Assembly: GCF_014127105.1 (NCBI RefSeq)
Contig: NZ_CP059902.1
Span: forward strand, 248,001 to 312,000
DNA: 64,000 nt
Source: Devosia sp. MC521
GTDB taxonomy: Bacteria; Pseudomonadota; Alphaproteobacteria; Rhizobiales; Devosiaceae
Direction of reading: 5' to 3'
Shown here: in pieces, positions 25,660 through 34,854 of the stretch
Position numbering within the stretch: position 1 is the first letter of the stretch
How the letters are laid out: every line of letters begins with the position of its first letter
Notes under the pieces: model-generated
Database searches by the model: none
What the model was told of the DNA's origin: nothing
The model's input: the letters and a program-made list of their open reading frames with translations, nothing else
Position numbers and translations under genes: made by a program

Positions 25660-28092
25660 ATGGCAATTGTGGACTTCTTTTTCCATCAGCATGAGCCCGG
25701 ACTGATCGTCCTAGCGGCCGTGGTATGCCTGATATCGGCCTATACCTGTATGGGGCTGCTCCGGCATGCCAAGCGTGCGGCCGATAAAAAACGTCCGATT
25801 TGGATCGCTATCGCTGCGCTCACAGTGGGCTTCGGCATTTGGACCACCCATTTCGTCGCTATGGTCGCGTTCAAGCCGGGCTTTGAGATCGTCTATGACA
25901 TTGCGCTGACGCTGATCTCGCTGCTGATTGCGATCGTTGTGTGTGGGGCGGGAATTTACGTCACGACTCGTGGCAATACGCGGTGGGATCATGCTCTCGG
26001 CGGTGCTGTCGTGGGCTTGGCCATATCCGTCATGCATTACACCGGCATCAGTGCTTCTTTGATGGAAGGAAGCCTGCTCTGGGATCACCAACTGGTCGGA
26101 TTGTCGATATTAGCGGGCCTCGTGCTGAGCGCGGTGGCGTTTGTGGTGGCAAGCTCCGGGGGCAGTTTATCGGTTCCGCTTGGGGCTATTGTGCTGACGC
26201 TGGCCATTTGCGCCGTGCATTTCACGGGCATGGCTGCGGCTGACTTTTCGCTCTGCGGGCCGGTCGAAGGCGCCGGCGAGCTAGATGGCTTTATGCTCTC
26301 GCTCATCATTGCCTTGATCTCGGCAGTGTTGGTCGGCGTGGCGGTGGCGAGCATGGTTTTGGAGAACGCTCATTTTCGACGGGTGGCCCGCGAGAACGAG
26401 AGGGAGCAGAGGGACGCTAACCGCATCGGCGAAGTGTCTAAGACGCTGCACTTGGCCATGACGAATATGGCGCAAGGTCTGGGTTTCTTTGACGCGAAGG
26501 GCGCCTTGCAGCTCTACAATGAGCGGCTCAAGGAAATGCTGATGATCGACCCGCGCTACGATTTGACCGGTGCCGATCTGCGTGAGTTGTGCCGCCTGTC
26601 CTTGGTGAGCAATAACGAGCCTGAAGAAAATATTGAGGCCCGGGTCGAGACGTTCCACGCTGAGCATAGCAGATTGGTCAAAGAAGGTGGCCAGATCGAA
26701 CACCAGCTTGGGGCGGGTCGTGTGCTGCGGGTTTCTCATAGCCCAGTTGGAGATGGATCTTGGGTCAGCACCATTGACGACGTGACCGAGCGCTATAATT
26801 CCGAGCGGGCGATAGCACATATGGCCCGTCATGACGTGCTCACGGGTCTGCCCAATCGAAGCCGTTTCGACGAGCAGTTCGAAGCCATGATGGCGACTGC
26901 CGACGAGAAGAAAACCAAGCTTGCCGTTGTCGCCATCGATCTCGACCGCTTCAAGGAGGTCAACGATATTCATGGCCATGCCGCGGGCGATATGGTGCTC
27001 GAGCAACTGGCCAAGCGGCTGAACGACGTGCTCCGCGACGGAGAAGTGGTCGCCAGAATTGGTGGCGATGAATTCTCGGCCCTCAAACTCTTTAGCACGA
27101 TGGAAGGGTTGCGCGAGTTCCTCGGGCGTCTGGACGGGGCATTGCATACGCGTATTGAGGCGGATGATCTCAACCTGAGCACAGGCGCGAGTATTGGTGT
27201 CGCAATTTACCCCGATGACGGTGAGGATCGCTCAAAACTTCTGAGCAATGCCGATCTTGCCATGTATCGCGCCAAGGGCGAGTTCGATCACCACATTTGC
27301 TATTATGAACGTGAGATGGATGAGCTGGCGCGCGAGCGACGCGAGATGGGCCGCGACATCTGGACAGCGCTCGAAACCAACGGTTTTTACCTGGCCTATC
27401 AGGTGCAAAAGTCTGTGTTGACGGGCGACGTCACCGGCTATGAGGTTTTGCTGCGTTGGGTTCGACCCGGCTATGGACAGGTGGCGCCAGCCGATTTCAT
27501 TCCTGTTGCCGAGGAATGCGGCGCCATCAATGGGATCGGGGCGTGGGTGCTGCGCGCTGCCTGCGCTGACGCTGCAGCTTGGCCGCAGCCGCACAAAATT
27601 GCCGTCAACGTCTCAGCCATTCAGCTGGGCAGTTTTGATCTCATCGACACGGTAAAACAAGTTCTGGACGACACTGGCCTCGACCCCAAGCGCTTGGAGT
27701 TGGAAGTGACCGAAACGGCAATTATCGCCGACAAGTCTCGCGCCCTCCACATCCTGACCGCGATCCGTGCTATGGGCGTTTCGATTGCAATCGATGATTT
27801 TGGGACCGGCTATTCGTCCTTGGATACGCTGCGCTCGTTCCCGTTCGATAAGATCAAACTCGATCGGTCGTTCATGAATGAGGTCGAGCAGAACGAGCAG
27901 TCCAAGGCAATCGTACGGGCCATTCTCGCATTGGGCCGCAGCCTTTCCGTGCCGGTTTTGGCTGAAGGCGTGGAGACCCCGGCGCAGCTTGAGGTGCTGC
28001 GCCTCGAAGGGTGCAATGAAGCGCAAGGCTTCTTCCTTGGCCGCCCCGGCTTTGTCGCCTGGGAAGACGCGGTCGGAACGGCAGCTCAATAG
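25660..28092 (+). CDS. MHYT-PAS-GGDEF-EAL cyclic-di-GMP signalling protein
   Basis: 810 residues. Seven membrane segments at the front carry MHYT-type motifs (TTHFVAM, VMHYTGIS, VHFTGMA), a domain thought to bind copper and sense oxygen, CO or NO. A PAS-like domain follows (about 265-380). The GGDEF domain (about 385-545) keeps its active motif VARIGGDEFSAL and so may make c-di-GMP. The EAL domain (about 560-805) reads YEVLLRW in place of EALLRW and keeps DDFGTGYSSL and the C-terminal QGFFLGRP, so it may break c-di-GMP down. Such proteins tune the switch between swimming and biofilm life. Confidence 0.94.
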   Translation: MAIVDFFFHQHEPGLIVLAAVVCLISAYTCMGLLRHAKRAADKKRPIWIAIAALTVGFGIWTTHFVAMVAFKPGFEIVYDIALTLISLLIAIVVCGAGIYVTTRGNTRWDHALGGAVVGLAISVMHYTGISASLMEGSLLWDHQLVGLSILAGLVLSAVAFVVASSGGSLSVPLGAIVLTLAICAVHFTGMAAADFSLCGPVEGAGELDGFMLSLIIALISAVLVGVAVASMVLENAHFRRVARENEREQRDANRIGEVSKTLHLAMTNMAQGLGFFDAKGALQLYNERLKEMLMIDPRYDLTGADLRELCRLSLVSNNEPEENIEARVETFHAEHSRLVKEGGQIEHQLGAGRVLRVSHSPVGDGSWVSTIDDVTERYNSERAIAHMARHDVLTGLPNRSRFDEQFEAMMATADEKKTKLAVVAIDLDRFKEVNDIHGHAAGDMVLEQLAKRLNDVLRDGEVVARIGGDEFSALKLFSTMEGLREFLGRLDGALHTRIEADDLNLSTGASIGVAIYPDDGEDRSKLLSNADLAMYRAKGEFDHHICYYEREMDELARERREMGRDIWTALETNGFYLAYQVQKSVLTGDVTGYEVLLRWVRPGYGQVAPADFIPVAEECGAINGIGAWVLRAACADAAAWPQPHKIAVNVSAIQLGSFDLIDTVKQVLDDTGLDPKRLELEVTETAIIADKSRALHILTAIRAMGVSIAIDDFGTGYSSLDTLRSFPFDKIKLDRSFMNEVEQNEQSKAIVRAILALGRSLSVPVLAEGVETPAQLEVLRLEGCNEAQGFFLGRPGFVAWEDAVGTAAQ

Positions 28093-29214
28093 TCAGACGT
28101 CAGGATAAGGCCGGAAGTGTTTTGACAGTTTGAGGGTCTGGGCTTGGTAATTCGAGCCCAGATCACGGCCATAAAGGCGCTCGGGCTTTTCGGCCAGTTC
28201 CTCATAAATCAACCGGCCAATGATTTGGCCGTGGTTGAGAAGGAACGGCACTTCGCGGCTCCGGACTTCCAGAACAGCGCGGCTGCCTGTGCCGCCGGCA
28301 ATGGAATTGCCAAAGCCGGGATCAAAAAAGCCTGCGTAATGGACGCGGAATTCGCCAACCAGCGGGTCAAACGGCACCATTTCGGCCGCGTGCGTGGGCG
28401 GGACATGCACCGCCTCGTGACTGACGAGGATGTAGAACTCTTCAGGATCGAGAATGAGCTCGTCGCGCTGGCGCGAATACAGCGGCTCCCAGAAATCGAG
28501 CACGTCGAGCGCGCCCTTCTTATCCACGTCGATCACCGCGGTGTGACGCTTGGAGCGGAAGCCAATCAGCCCGTTTCGGCCTTCACCGAGCAGGTCAATG
28601 GACAACGCCACGCCGTCGCCTACTGGCAATTGCTCGTCGATCACCAAAGTGTGCTCGGCGTGTAGTTTGCGGTGTTGTTCTACGTTGAGGCGGCTGTCCC
28701 CACAGCGGAACCGCATTTGGCTCAGGCGCGAGCCACTGCGGACCAATACCGGGAAGGTGCGCGGACTGATTTCGAGATAAAGCGGGCCGGTATAGCCAGC
28801 GGGCACTTGATCAAAGCCTTGAGCATAATTGGCGATGACGCGTGTGAAGATGTCGAGCCGACCAGTCGAGCTTTTCGGATTGGCCGAGGCGCTGACGGTG
28901 TCGGGTAAATCAAGCGTTTCATCGAGCGGCACGAGATAGACGCAGCCGCGCTCCAGCACAGCGCCCTCACTCAAGTCGATCTGGTGAAGTTTTAGCGCTT
29001 CGATACGCTCGGCCACAGTGTGCAGCGGACCCGGCAAGAAGCTCGATCGCACGCGATAGGCTGTTTTGCCTAAGCGCAGATCGAGGCTGGCGGGCTGAAC
29101 CTGATCGGCGTCAAATGGGCTCGAAACACTAATCGCACCTTCGGCGTGCAGCTTTTCGATCAGTCGGGCCGGAAAGACCCCGGTGGGCCAAGGTTCGCTC
29201 ATTCGCACGCTCAT
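28093..29214 (-). CDS. 2'-deoxycytidine 5'-triphosphate deaminase (double-length)
   Basis: 373 residues, roughly twice the size of E. coli Dcd (193), made of two dUTPase-like halves. Turns dCTP to dUTP, the precursor of dTMP. The first half has SLDLRLGKTAYRV and NPKSSTGRLDIFTRV with the substrate-binding Ser-Thr-Gly-Arg; the second half has HYAGFFDPGFG, RAVLEVRSREVPF and HGQIIGRLIYEE. This form is standard in alphaproteobacteria. It faces metZ; its own stop overlaps nothing and it ends next to the MHYT protein gene, converging with it. Confidence 0.93.
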   Translation of the reverse strand: MSVRMSEPWPTGVFPARLIEKLHAEGAISVSSPFDADQVQPASLDLRLGKTAYRVRSSFLPGPLHTVAERIEALKLHQIDLSEGAVLERGCVYLVPLDETLDLPDTVSASANPKSSTGRLDIFTRVIANYAQGFDQVPAGYTGPLYLEISPRTFPVLVRSGSRLSQMRFRCGDSRLNVEQHRKLHAEHTLVIDEQLPVGDGVALSIDLLGEGRNGLIGFRSKRHTAVIDVDKKGALDVLDFWEPLYSRQRDELILDPEEFYILVSHEAVHVPPTHAAEMVPFDPLVGEFRVHYAGFFDPGFGNSIAGGTGSRAVLEVRSREVPFLLNHGQIIGRLIYEELAEKPERLYGRDLGSNYQAQTLKLSKHFRPYPDV

Positions 29215-29282
29215 TTTGTTTTCTGTGTTCTCCTAGCAAACCCGAGGAATTGACGCCACAGCGCTGATGCCGTTTAATCTCG

Positions 29283-29333
29283 GCTGTGGTGATTTGGCCG
29301 GTCGCTTGCAGCCACATGAAACAAATCGCTAAG
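29283..29333 (+). ncRNA. SAM-II riboswitch
   Basis: Sits in the leader of metZ. P1 is TGTGG (29285-29289) with CCACA (29312-29316); P2 is GATTTG (29291-29296) with CAAATC (29322-29327), which makes the H-type pseudoknot of the SAM-II class. The conserved GCTTGCAGCCAC and ATCGCTAA blocks are present. Binding S-adenosylmethionine should shut off metZ when methionine is plentiful. Confidence 0.93.
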
Positions 29334-29346
29334 GACCGTTTGGGAT

Positions 29347-29373
29347 CCGGCCGCCCTATGCGAGCCGGTTTTT
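29347..29373 (+). terminator. Terminator downstream of the SAM-II aptamer
   Basis: CCGGC (29347-29351) pairs with GCCGG (29364-29368), followed by five T. It lies between the riboswitch and the metZ start, which suggests control by early termination. Confidence 0.7.
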
Positions 29374-29391
29374 CTGTTTAAAGGCGCTGAA

Positions 29392-30597
29392 ATGTCTAGA
29401 GACCACAATCCCCTCCTCGATCCAAGCAAGCAGTCGGCAGCGACGCGGCTGGTCCATGGTGGCGGTAAGCGCACAGATTTCAATGAAACCAGTGAAGCGC
29501 TGTTTCTGAACTCCGGCTATTCCTACCCCAACTCCCAGCACGCCGAAGATTTGTTCCTCAACAAATTCCCTGGCCATAATTACTCGCGTTTCGCTAACCC
29601 GACCGTCGACATGTTCCAAGAGCGTATGGCGCTTCTGGAAGGCGCGGAAGCGGGCCGCGCTTTTGCGTCGGGCATGGCCGCTGTGACCAATGCGGTGATG
29701 AGCCAAGTACGCGCTGGCGATCATATCGTTGCCGCGCAAGCTCTTTTTGGCGGCTGCCGTTTCGTTGTTGAAGACTACGCCCCACGTTTTGGCGTGGAAT
29801 CGACGCTGGTCGATGGTCGCGATCCGGAAAACTTTGCGCGTGCGATGCGCCCGAACACCAAGGTGGTGTTTATCGAAACGCCAACCAATCCAACTTTGGA
29901 ACTGGTTGATATCAAGGCTGTCGCTGAAATCGCTCACGCGCATGGCGCTAAGCTGATTGTGGACAATGTGTTCGCCACAGCGCTTTACCAGAACCCGCTG
30001 ACCCTTGGCGCAGATCTCGTCACCTATTCGGCGACCAAGCACATCGATGGGCAGGGCCGCGTTCTGGGTGGCATCGTGTTGGGCAGCAAGGAAATCATTG
30101 AAGGTGACGTGCACACCTTCTTGCGCCAGACAGGCGCAACGCTGAGCGCGTTCAACGCTTGGGTTATGCTCAAAGGTCTTGAAACTTATGCGTTGCGTGT
30201 CGAACGCATGACCGACAGTGCGGAAAAGATTGCGGCAGCGCTTGCAGACCATCCTAAGGTCAATCACGTGATCTATCCGCATCACCCAAGCCACCCGCAA
30301 TATGAGCTGGGCAAGAGCCAGATGAAGCGCGGGTCTTCGCTGCTTGCGATCGACGTCAAGAACGGTCAGGACGGCGCATTTGCCTTCTGCGATAGTCTCG
30401 CTGTGGCGCTGATTTCCAACAATCTGGGCGACGCCAAATCGCTCATTACCCACCCGCGCACGACCACCCATGCGCGACTGACCGAAGAGGTTCGCCTCTC
30501 GACTGGTGTGACGCCGGGTCTGGTGCGGTTGTCGGTTGGCCTTGAAGATCCTGATGATCTGATTGCCGACCTTATGTATGGCCTCGACCAGGTTTAA
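29392..30597 (+). CDS. metZ: O-succinylhomoserine sulfhydrylase
   Basis: 401 residues. PLP enzyme of the Cys/Met metabolism family that makes homocysteine directly from an acylhomoserine and sulfide. Family parts: YSRFANPTVDMFQERMALLE (about 63-82), the cofactor lysine in YSATKHIDGQGRVLGG (about 210) and the SIGLEDPDDLI-like SVGLEDPDDLIADL ending. MetZ rather than MetB is the usual annotation in this order, and the SAM-II riboswitch in front supports a methionine role. The next gene starts right after the stop. Confidence 0.94.
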   Translation: MSRDHNPLLDPSKQSAATRLVHGGGKRTDFNETSEALFLNSGYSYPNSQHAEDLFLNKFPGHNYSRFANPTVDMFQERMALLEGAEAGRAFASGMAAVTNAVMSQVRAGDHIVAAQALFGGCRFVVEDYAPRFGVESTLVDGRDPENFARAMRPNTKVVFIETPTNPTLELVDIKAVAEIAHAHGAKLIVDNVFATALYQNPLTLGADLVTYSATKHIDGQGRVLGGIVLGSKEIIEGDVHTFLRQTGATLSAFNAWVMLKGLETYALRVERMTDSAEKIAAALADHPKVNHVIYPHHPSHPQYELGKSQMKRGSSLLAIDVKNGQDGAFAFCDSLAVALISNNLGDAKSLITHPRTTTHARLTEEVRLSTGVTPGLVRLSVGLEDPDDLIADLMYGLDQV

Positions 30598-30618
30598 GTG
30601 ATCATGCCGAGGCGGGGG

Positions 30619-31452
30619 ATGCGCAGCAGAGCAGGGCAATGGGTTGGGTGTTTCGCGCTCGGCCTGTTCGCCGCTTTCTTGGTAAGCCCCGCCTCGGCGC
30701 AATTATTGCCAAATCACGCCGATGCCGATGCGCGTGAAATCTTGCCCGATTTGCAGCCGGTTCCGGCTATACGGTTTCTAACAACGACAGATTTTCCCCC
30801 CTTCAACTTCCGCGACAGCGCGGGGGAGGTCGTTGGGTACAATATTGATCTGGCGCGACGGATCTGTACCGAGATCGACATCGCCTGCACCATACAGGCT
30901 TGGCCGTGGGATCAGGTCGTGTCGGCCTTGGAGGACAATCAGGGTGATGCTGTTATCGCTGGTGTCGCGATGACGCCAGAGACCGCGGGCGCGATTGATT
31001 TTTCAGCGATCTATCTGGCTTTGCCGGGACGGTTCGTCACGCGTGCCGAAGACGTCGACGGCTTTGACCAAAATGCTTTGGCAGCGCTCAAAGTTGGTGT
31101 GCGCGACGGTAGCGCCCATGACGCGTTTTTGAATCAGTATTTTCCAACAGCCGCACGCGTCGCTTTTGCCTCGGAAGGGGAGGCGCTTGCAGCGCTCGCG
31201 GCAAGCGAGGTCAAAGCCTATTTCGGCGACGCCATGCGCGCGGCCTTCTGGCTCAACGATAACCCCGCCTGCTGTAATTTTGCCAGCGAGCCGTATTTCC
31301 GTCCCAACCAGTTTGGCGAAGGTCTGGCCGTGGGCGTGCGCGCCGGACAGGACAAAATCCGACATGCCATTGATTGGGCGTTGGTGCGCCTCAAGGACAA
31401 TGGCACGCTTGATGAGCTCTATCTGCGTTGGTTCCCTGTTGGGTTCTACTAA
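30619..31452 (+). CDS. ABC transporter substrate-binding protein, polar amino acid type
   Basis: 277 residues from ATG 30619, chosen because GAGG lies six bases upstream; GTG 30598 and ATG 30604 are in frame and possible. A signal peptide ends near SPASAQ, so the protein is periplasmic. The type II solute-binding fold is clear: TTDFPPFNFRDSAGEVVGYN, then IDLARRICTEI, and a second lobe LKVGVRDGSAHDAFL. No permease or ATPase gene lies next to it, so it is an orphan binding protein, perhaps read from the metZ transcript. The bound ligand is unknown. Confidence 0.88.
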   Translation: MRSRAGQWVGCFALGLFAAFLVSPASAQLLPNHADADAREILPDLQPVPAIRFLTTTDFPPFNFRDSAGEVVGYNIDLARRICTEIDIACTIQAWPWDQVVSALEDNQGDAVIAGVAMTPETAGAIDFSAIYLALPGRFVTRAEDVDGFDQNALAALKVGVRDGSAHDAFLNQYFPTAARVAFASEGEALAALAASEVKAYFGDAMRAAFWLNDNPACCNFASEPYFRPNQFGEGLAVGVRAGQDKIRHAIDWALVRLKDNGTLDELYLRWFPVGFY

Positions 31453-31862
31453 TCAGGCAGTCTGCGGTGCCGGGCGCGGGCGGCCACTTCGATTGCGGCG
31501 GTGGTGAGGCGATCTAGCGTCAGGCGATCGCGCAGCATTTCCAAGAACCGCAGCTCTTCCTGTTCCAACTGAAGATCGACAGCGGTGACCTCAACGGCGA
31601 GTGCGTAAGCCGTGTCCTGCAGTTTTGTCGGGATAGCCAAGAGCGCCTTGTCGAGCGCGAGGTCCAGTCCATCGTCGCTATTGAGCACATCAGCACAGTC
31701 ATTGGCGACGTCGGTGAGGCGGGTGCGATCAAACCCGGCAAAAACCGGCAAGCGACCGACAAGGGCTTCGATCCGGTTCAATTCCCGCTCAGTGATTGTG
31801 GCATCCGAGGATGCAGCAATGATCATAATGTGAATAAGCGCATCCTGAATGGGCGACGGCAT
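31449..31862 (-). CDS. TerB-like protein
   Basis: 137 residues from ATG 31862, with AGGAGG six bases before. All-helical chain beginning PIQDALIHIMIIAASSD, with ITERELNRIEALVGRLP and a closing LQLEQEELRFLEMLRDRL; this pattern of acidic helix ends fits the TerB/DjlA-N fold linked to tellurite and stress responses. There are no other ter genes nearby. It overlaps the end of the binding-protein gene by four bases, tail to tail. Confidence 0.7.
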   Translation of the reverse strand: MPSPIQDALIHIMIIAASSDATITERELNRIEALVGRLPVFAGFDRTRLTDVANDCADVLNSDDGLDLALDKALLAIPTKLQDTAYALAVEVTAVDLQLEQEELRFLEMLRDRLTLDRLTTAAIEVAARARHRRLPD

Positions 31863-32004
31863 AAATGGCCTCCTGAGATCGTTGCGCACAAAACTAGGTG
31901 CGGTTCGGTCGATCTGCAACCACCTGCGTCATTGACGCGGCGCAGATAGAGTGCAACACACCAAGCCTTATCGTTCCCCGTGTTTTCGAAAGGCCACAAT
32001 CCCT

Positions 32005-33648
32005 GTGTCGCCCGCCGCTTTACCTCCACTTGACCCCGATTTCTTCGAGCCCGCACAGACGGCTCGCGCTTGGCCCTTCGAAGAGGCCCGTAAACTGGTC
32101 AAACGGTTGGAAAAATCGGGCAAAGGGGAAGCCCTTTTTGAGACCGGTTATGGCCCCTCGGGCCTGCCGCATATCGGCACCTTTGGCGAAGTCGCGCGTA
32201 CCACCATGGTGCGTACTGCGTTCCGCCTGCTGACCCGTGACCAAATCCCAACCCGTCTGCTGTGCTTCTCCGACGACATGGACGGCATGCGCAAGATTCC
32301 GGACACCGTGCCTTCCAAGGAAGCCATGGAGCCGCATCTGCAAAAGCCGCTGACGGCGGTGCCTGATCCGTGGACCAACGAATACAACAGCTTTGGCGAG
32401 CACAATAACGCCATGCTGCGTCGTTTCCTCGACACCTTCGGGTTCGACTACGAATTCGCCAGCGCCACCGACTATTACAAGTCCGGCAAGTTTGACGAAG
32501 TGCTGCTGCGCGCGGCTGAACGCTATGATGATATCATGGGCGTTATGCTGCCGAGCCTTGGCGCGGAACGCCAGGCAACCTATTCGCCATTCCTACCGAT
32601 CTCGCCAATTTCGGGCCGCGTGCTTTACGTGCCGATGAAGGAAGTCGATGCCAAGAATGGCACCGTGACCTTCACCGATGAAGATGGTCGTGACACGACC
32701 GTCTCGATCAAGGGCGGTAACGTTAAGCTCCAGTGGAAGCCGGACTTCGGTATGCGCTGGGCCGCCCTCGGCGTCGACTTTGAAATGTTCGGCAAGGACC
32801 ACCAGACCAATCAGCACATCTACGACAAGATCTGCGCGATCCTCGGTGGCACGCCTCCAGAACACTATGTGTACGAGCTGTTCCTGGATTCCGAAGGCCA
32901 GAAAATCTCGAAGTCAAAGGGCAATGGCCTGACCATCGACGAATGGCTGACCTATGCGCCGACCGAGAGCCTCGGGCTCTACATGTTCCAGAAGCCGCGC
33001 GTCGCTAAGCGTCTGCACTTTGATGTCATCCCGCGCGCCGTGGATGAATATGCGCAGTTCGTTGCTGCCTTCGAAAAGCAGGATGCGGCCGCACGCGTTG
33101 AAAACCCGGCGTTCCATGTCCACTACGGCGATGTGCCGAAGATCGACATGCCGATCACTTTCGCACTGCTGCTCAATCTGGCAACGGCTTCCAATCCGGA
33201 AACGCCAGAAGTCATGTGGGGCTATATCTCGGCCTATGCACCGGGCGTTTCGGCGGCAACCCATCCGCATCTCGATGCGCTGGTTGGCTACGCCATGGCC
33301 TACTTCCGCGACTTCGTGAAGAAGAACTATCGCGCGCCAGACGATGTCGAACGCGCAGCGCTCGAAGCTGTTTCGGCAGCTTTCGCCGAACTTCCTGCGG
33401 ACTCTTCCAACGAAGACATCCAGAACGCAGCTCTCGACGTTGCTCGCAACATCGAGCGCTATCAGGATCATACGAAGAAGGGGCCAACTGGCGGTCCCGG
33501 CGTATCGGGCGACTTCTTCCAGATGCTCTATCAGGTGCTGATCGGCCAGGAACGCGGTCCGCGCTTCGGCTCGTTTGCAGCGCTCTATGGCATTGAGAAC
33601 ACCCGCAAGCTGATCGGCCGCGCTCTCGCAGGCGAACTGCAGAGCTAG
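32005..33648 (+). CDS. lysS: Lysyl-tRNA synthetase, class I
   Basis: 547 residues from GTG 32005; an earlier GTG at 31951 is in frame but adds sequence outside the family. Charges tRNA-Lys. This is the archaeal-type class I enzyme, which alphaproteobacteria use in place of the class II form. The nucleotide-binding motif is [17 protein letters not shown] (HIGH variant, about 50) and the second is [14 protein letters not shown] (KMSKS, about 297). The C-terminal alpha-helical region ends [10 protein letters not shown]. It should be essential. Confidence 0.96.
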   Translation: MSPAALPPLDPDFFEPAQTARAWPFEEARKLVKRLEKSGKGEALFETGYGPSGLPHIGTFGEVARTTMVRTAFRLLTRDQIPTRLLCFSDDMDGMRKIPDTVPSKEAMEPHLQKPLTAVPDPWTNEYNSFGEHNNAMLRRFLDTFGFDYEFASATDYYKSGKFDEVLLRAAERYDDIMGVMLPSLGAERQATYSPFLPISPISGRVLYVPMKEVDAKNGTVTFTDEDGRDTTVSIKGGNVKLQWKPDFGMRWAALGVDFEMFGKDHQTNQHIYDKICAILGGTPPEHYVYELFLDSEGQKISKSKGNGLTIDEWLTYAPTESLGLYMFQKPRVAKRLHFDVIPRAVDEYAQFVAAFEKQDAAARVENPAFHVHYGDVPKIDMPITFALLLNLATASNPETPEVMWGYISAYAPGVSAATHPHLDALVGYAMAYFRDFVKKNYRAPDDVERAALEAVSAAFAELPADSSNEDIQNAALDVARNIERYQDHTKKGPTGGPGVSGDFFQMLYQVLIGQERGPRFGSFAALYGIENTRKLIGRALAGELQS

Positions 33649-33671
33649 GCCCTCGACTTGCAACACCAATC

Positions 33672-33707
33672 AACGCGCTCGGGTCAAACGATCCGGGCGC
33701 GTTTTTT
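33672..33707. terminator. Bidirectional terminator
   Basis: AACGCGC (33672-33678) pairs with GCGCGTT (33697-33703) around an inner CGG/CCG stem; six T follow on the plus strand. Lies between convergent lysS and the S24 gene. Confidence 0.88.
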
Positions 33708-34353
33708 ATTGGCTGGCCCAGATGATGCGGGCGATCCAATCGATGTCTTTGAGCTCGAACACGCGGGGCGGATAGTTTGGATTGGCTGAATGCAGCTCCA
33801 ACTGCTTAGCGGATTGCCGGTGGAGGATTTTTGCCATGACCTCCCCATCATGGGTGCGCACGACAACGCGGTCCCCACGACGGACCTGCTCGGTCGGTGA
33901 GACGACAACCCGGTCTCCCTCACGATAGACGGGCTCCATGCTATCGCCATGAATTTCAAGGGCATAGATGCCGCGCTCGGTGGAGACAGGAAGCTCGACT
34001 TCGTCCCAGTTTCGGCCCGCAGGGAAACCAGCGCTATCGAAGAAACCGCCTGTTCCCGCTTGCGCTAGGCCGAGCAGGGGGATGACGGCTGGGGGCGGTT
34101 CGGCAAAACCGGCATGCTGGCTGTACGAGCCGGAGCCGTTCTCAAAACTGTCGAGCGTTTCGCCAGTCGCCTCAAGGATTTTGGCAATGCTTTCAGTGGA
34201 TGGCCAGCGTTCGCGACCGTCTTTGCTGACCCGTTTCGAGACATTGAAAGCGGTCGCATCAAGTCCGGCCATTTTCGCGAGAGCGGACACCGAGAGACCA
34301 TGACGCCGCGCCAGCGAGTCGATCCCATCCCAGATAGTGCGATGTGTGAGCAT
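33706..34353 (-). CDS. S24-family helix-turn-helix repressor (LexA/CI-like)
   Basis: 215 residues from ATG 34353, chosen for GAGG seven bases before. An N-terminal helix-turn-helix (LARRHGLSVSALAKMAGLD, about 13-31) is followed by a linker and a peptidase S24 domain with the nucleophile in IHGDSMEP (about 139) and the lysine in GEVMAKILH (about 176). The sequence AQAGTGG (about 97) matches the Ala-Gly self-cleavage site, so the protein may be cut on DNA damage. It is not in a prophage. A conserved copy of this kind is common in Hyphomicrobiales; its targets are unknown. Confidence 0.88.
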   Translation of the reverse strand: MLTHRTIWDGIDSLARRHGLSVSALAKMAGLDATAFNVSKRVSKDGRERWPSTESIAKILEATGETLDSFENGSGSYSQHAGFAEPPPAVIPLLGLAQAGTGGFFDSAGFPAGRNWDEVELPVSTERGIYALEIHGDSMEPVYREGDRVVVSPTEQVRRGDRVVVRTHDGEVMAKILHRQSAKQLELHSANPNYPPRVFELKDIDWIARIIWASQ

Positions 34354-34482
34354 CAGCGTGCCCTCACAGGACATTGGTCTTATGCCAAGAATTGTGTCCT
34401 AGGCTAATCCGGCTCTGAGGCCTTGTAAAGTGGGCGTTTCCCCGCTACCCCGGCACGAACTCCCCCGCGTACGAGCCCCCAA

Positions 34483-34854
34483 ATGTCCCAAGTCAGTCCG
34501 AACCTCGAGTTCATTTATAAAGTCGCGACGGAGCAGTCTTATGCTCCTTCCAGAGCGACGGGTTCCTATGCCGGGATGCCGATTGATGCAAGCGATGGCT
34601 ATATGCATTTTTCGACAATTGATCAGCTCAAAGAAACGCTTAGCCGTCACTTCCGTGGGCAATCAGGGCTCGTGCTTCTGGCCATTCGGACTGCCGATCT
34701 CGCCGGGTCGAACCTTGTTTGGGAGCCTTCTCGTGGGGGCGCTCTATTCCCCCATCTTTATAATCGCCCGCTGCCGCTCAGTGCCGTTGCTTGGGAAGCG
34801 ACCATCAGCGTTGATAGCGAAGGCAATACCGAACTGCCGGAGGCTGCACAGTGA
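34483..34854 (+). CDS. DUF952 family protein
   Basis: 123 residues. The blocks IYKVATEQSY, DASDGYMHFSTIDQLKETL and WEPSRGGALFPHLYNRPL are those of DUF952, a small cytoplasmic family with an ADP-ribosyltransferase-like fold and no known role. Its stop overlaps the pyrD start by four bases, so the two are translated together. DUF952 beside pyrD is a recurring pair in this order. Confidence 0.88.
   Translation: MSQVSPNLEFIYKVATEQSYAPSRATGSYAGMPIDASDGYMHFSTIDQLKETLSRHFRGQSGLVLLAIRTADLAGSNLVWEPSRGGALFPHLYNRPLPLSAVAWEATISVDSEGNTELPEAAQ

Noticed and set aside
29356..30702. A 448-codon minus-strand frame over metZ
   Set aside because: Shadow of metZ; it would also run into the riboswitch leader.
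32005..33648. Class I lysyl-tRNA synthetase as a sign of transfer from archaea
   Set aside because: This form is the normal enzyme of alphaproteobacteria, so it gives no sign of recent transfer.
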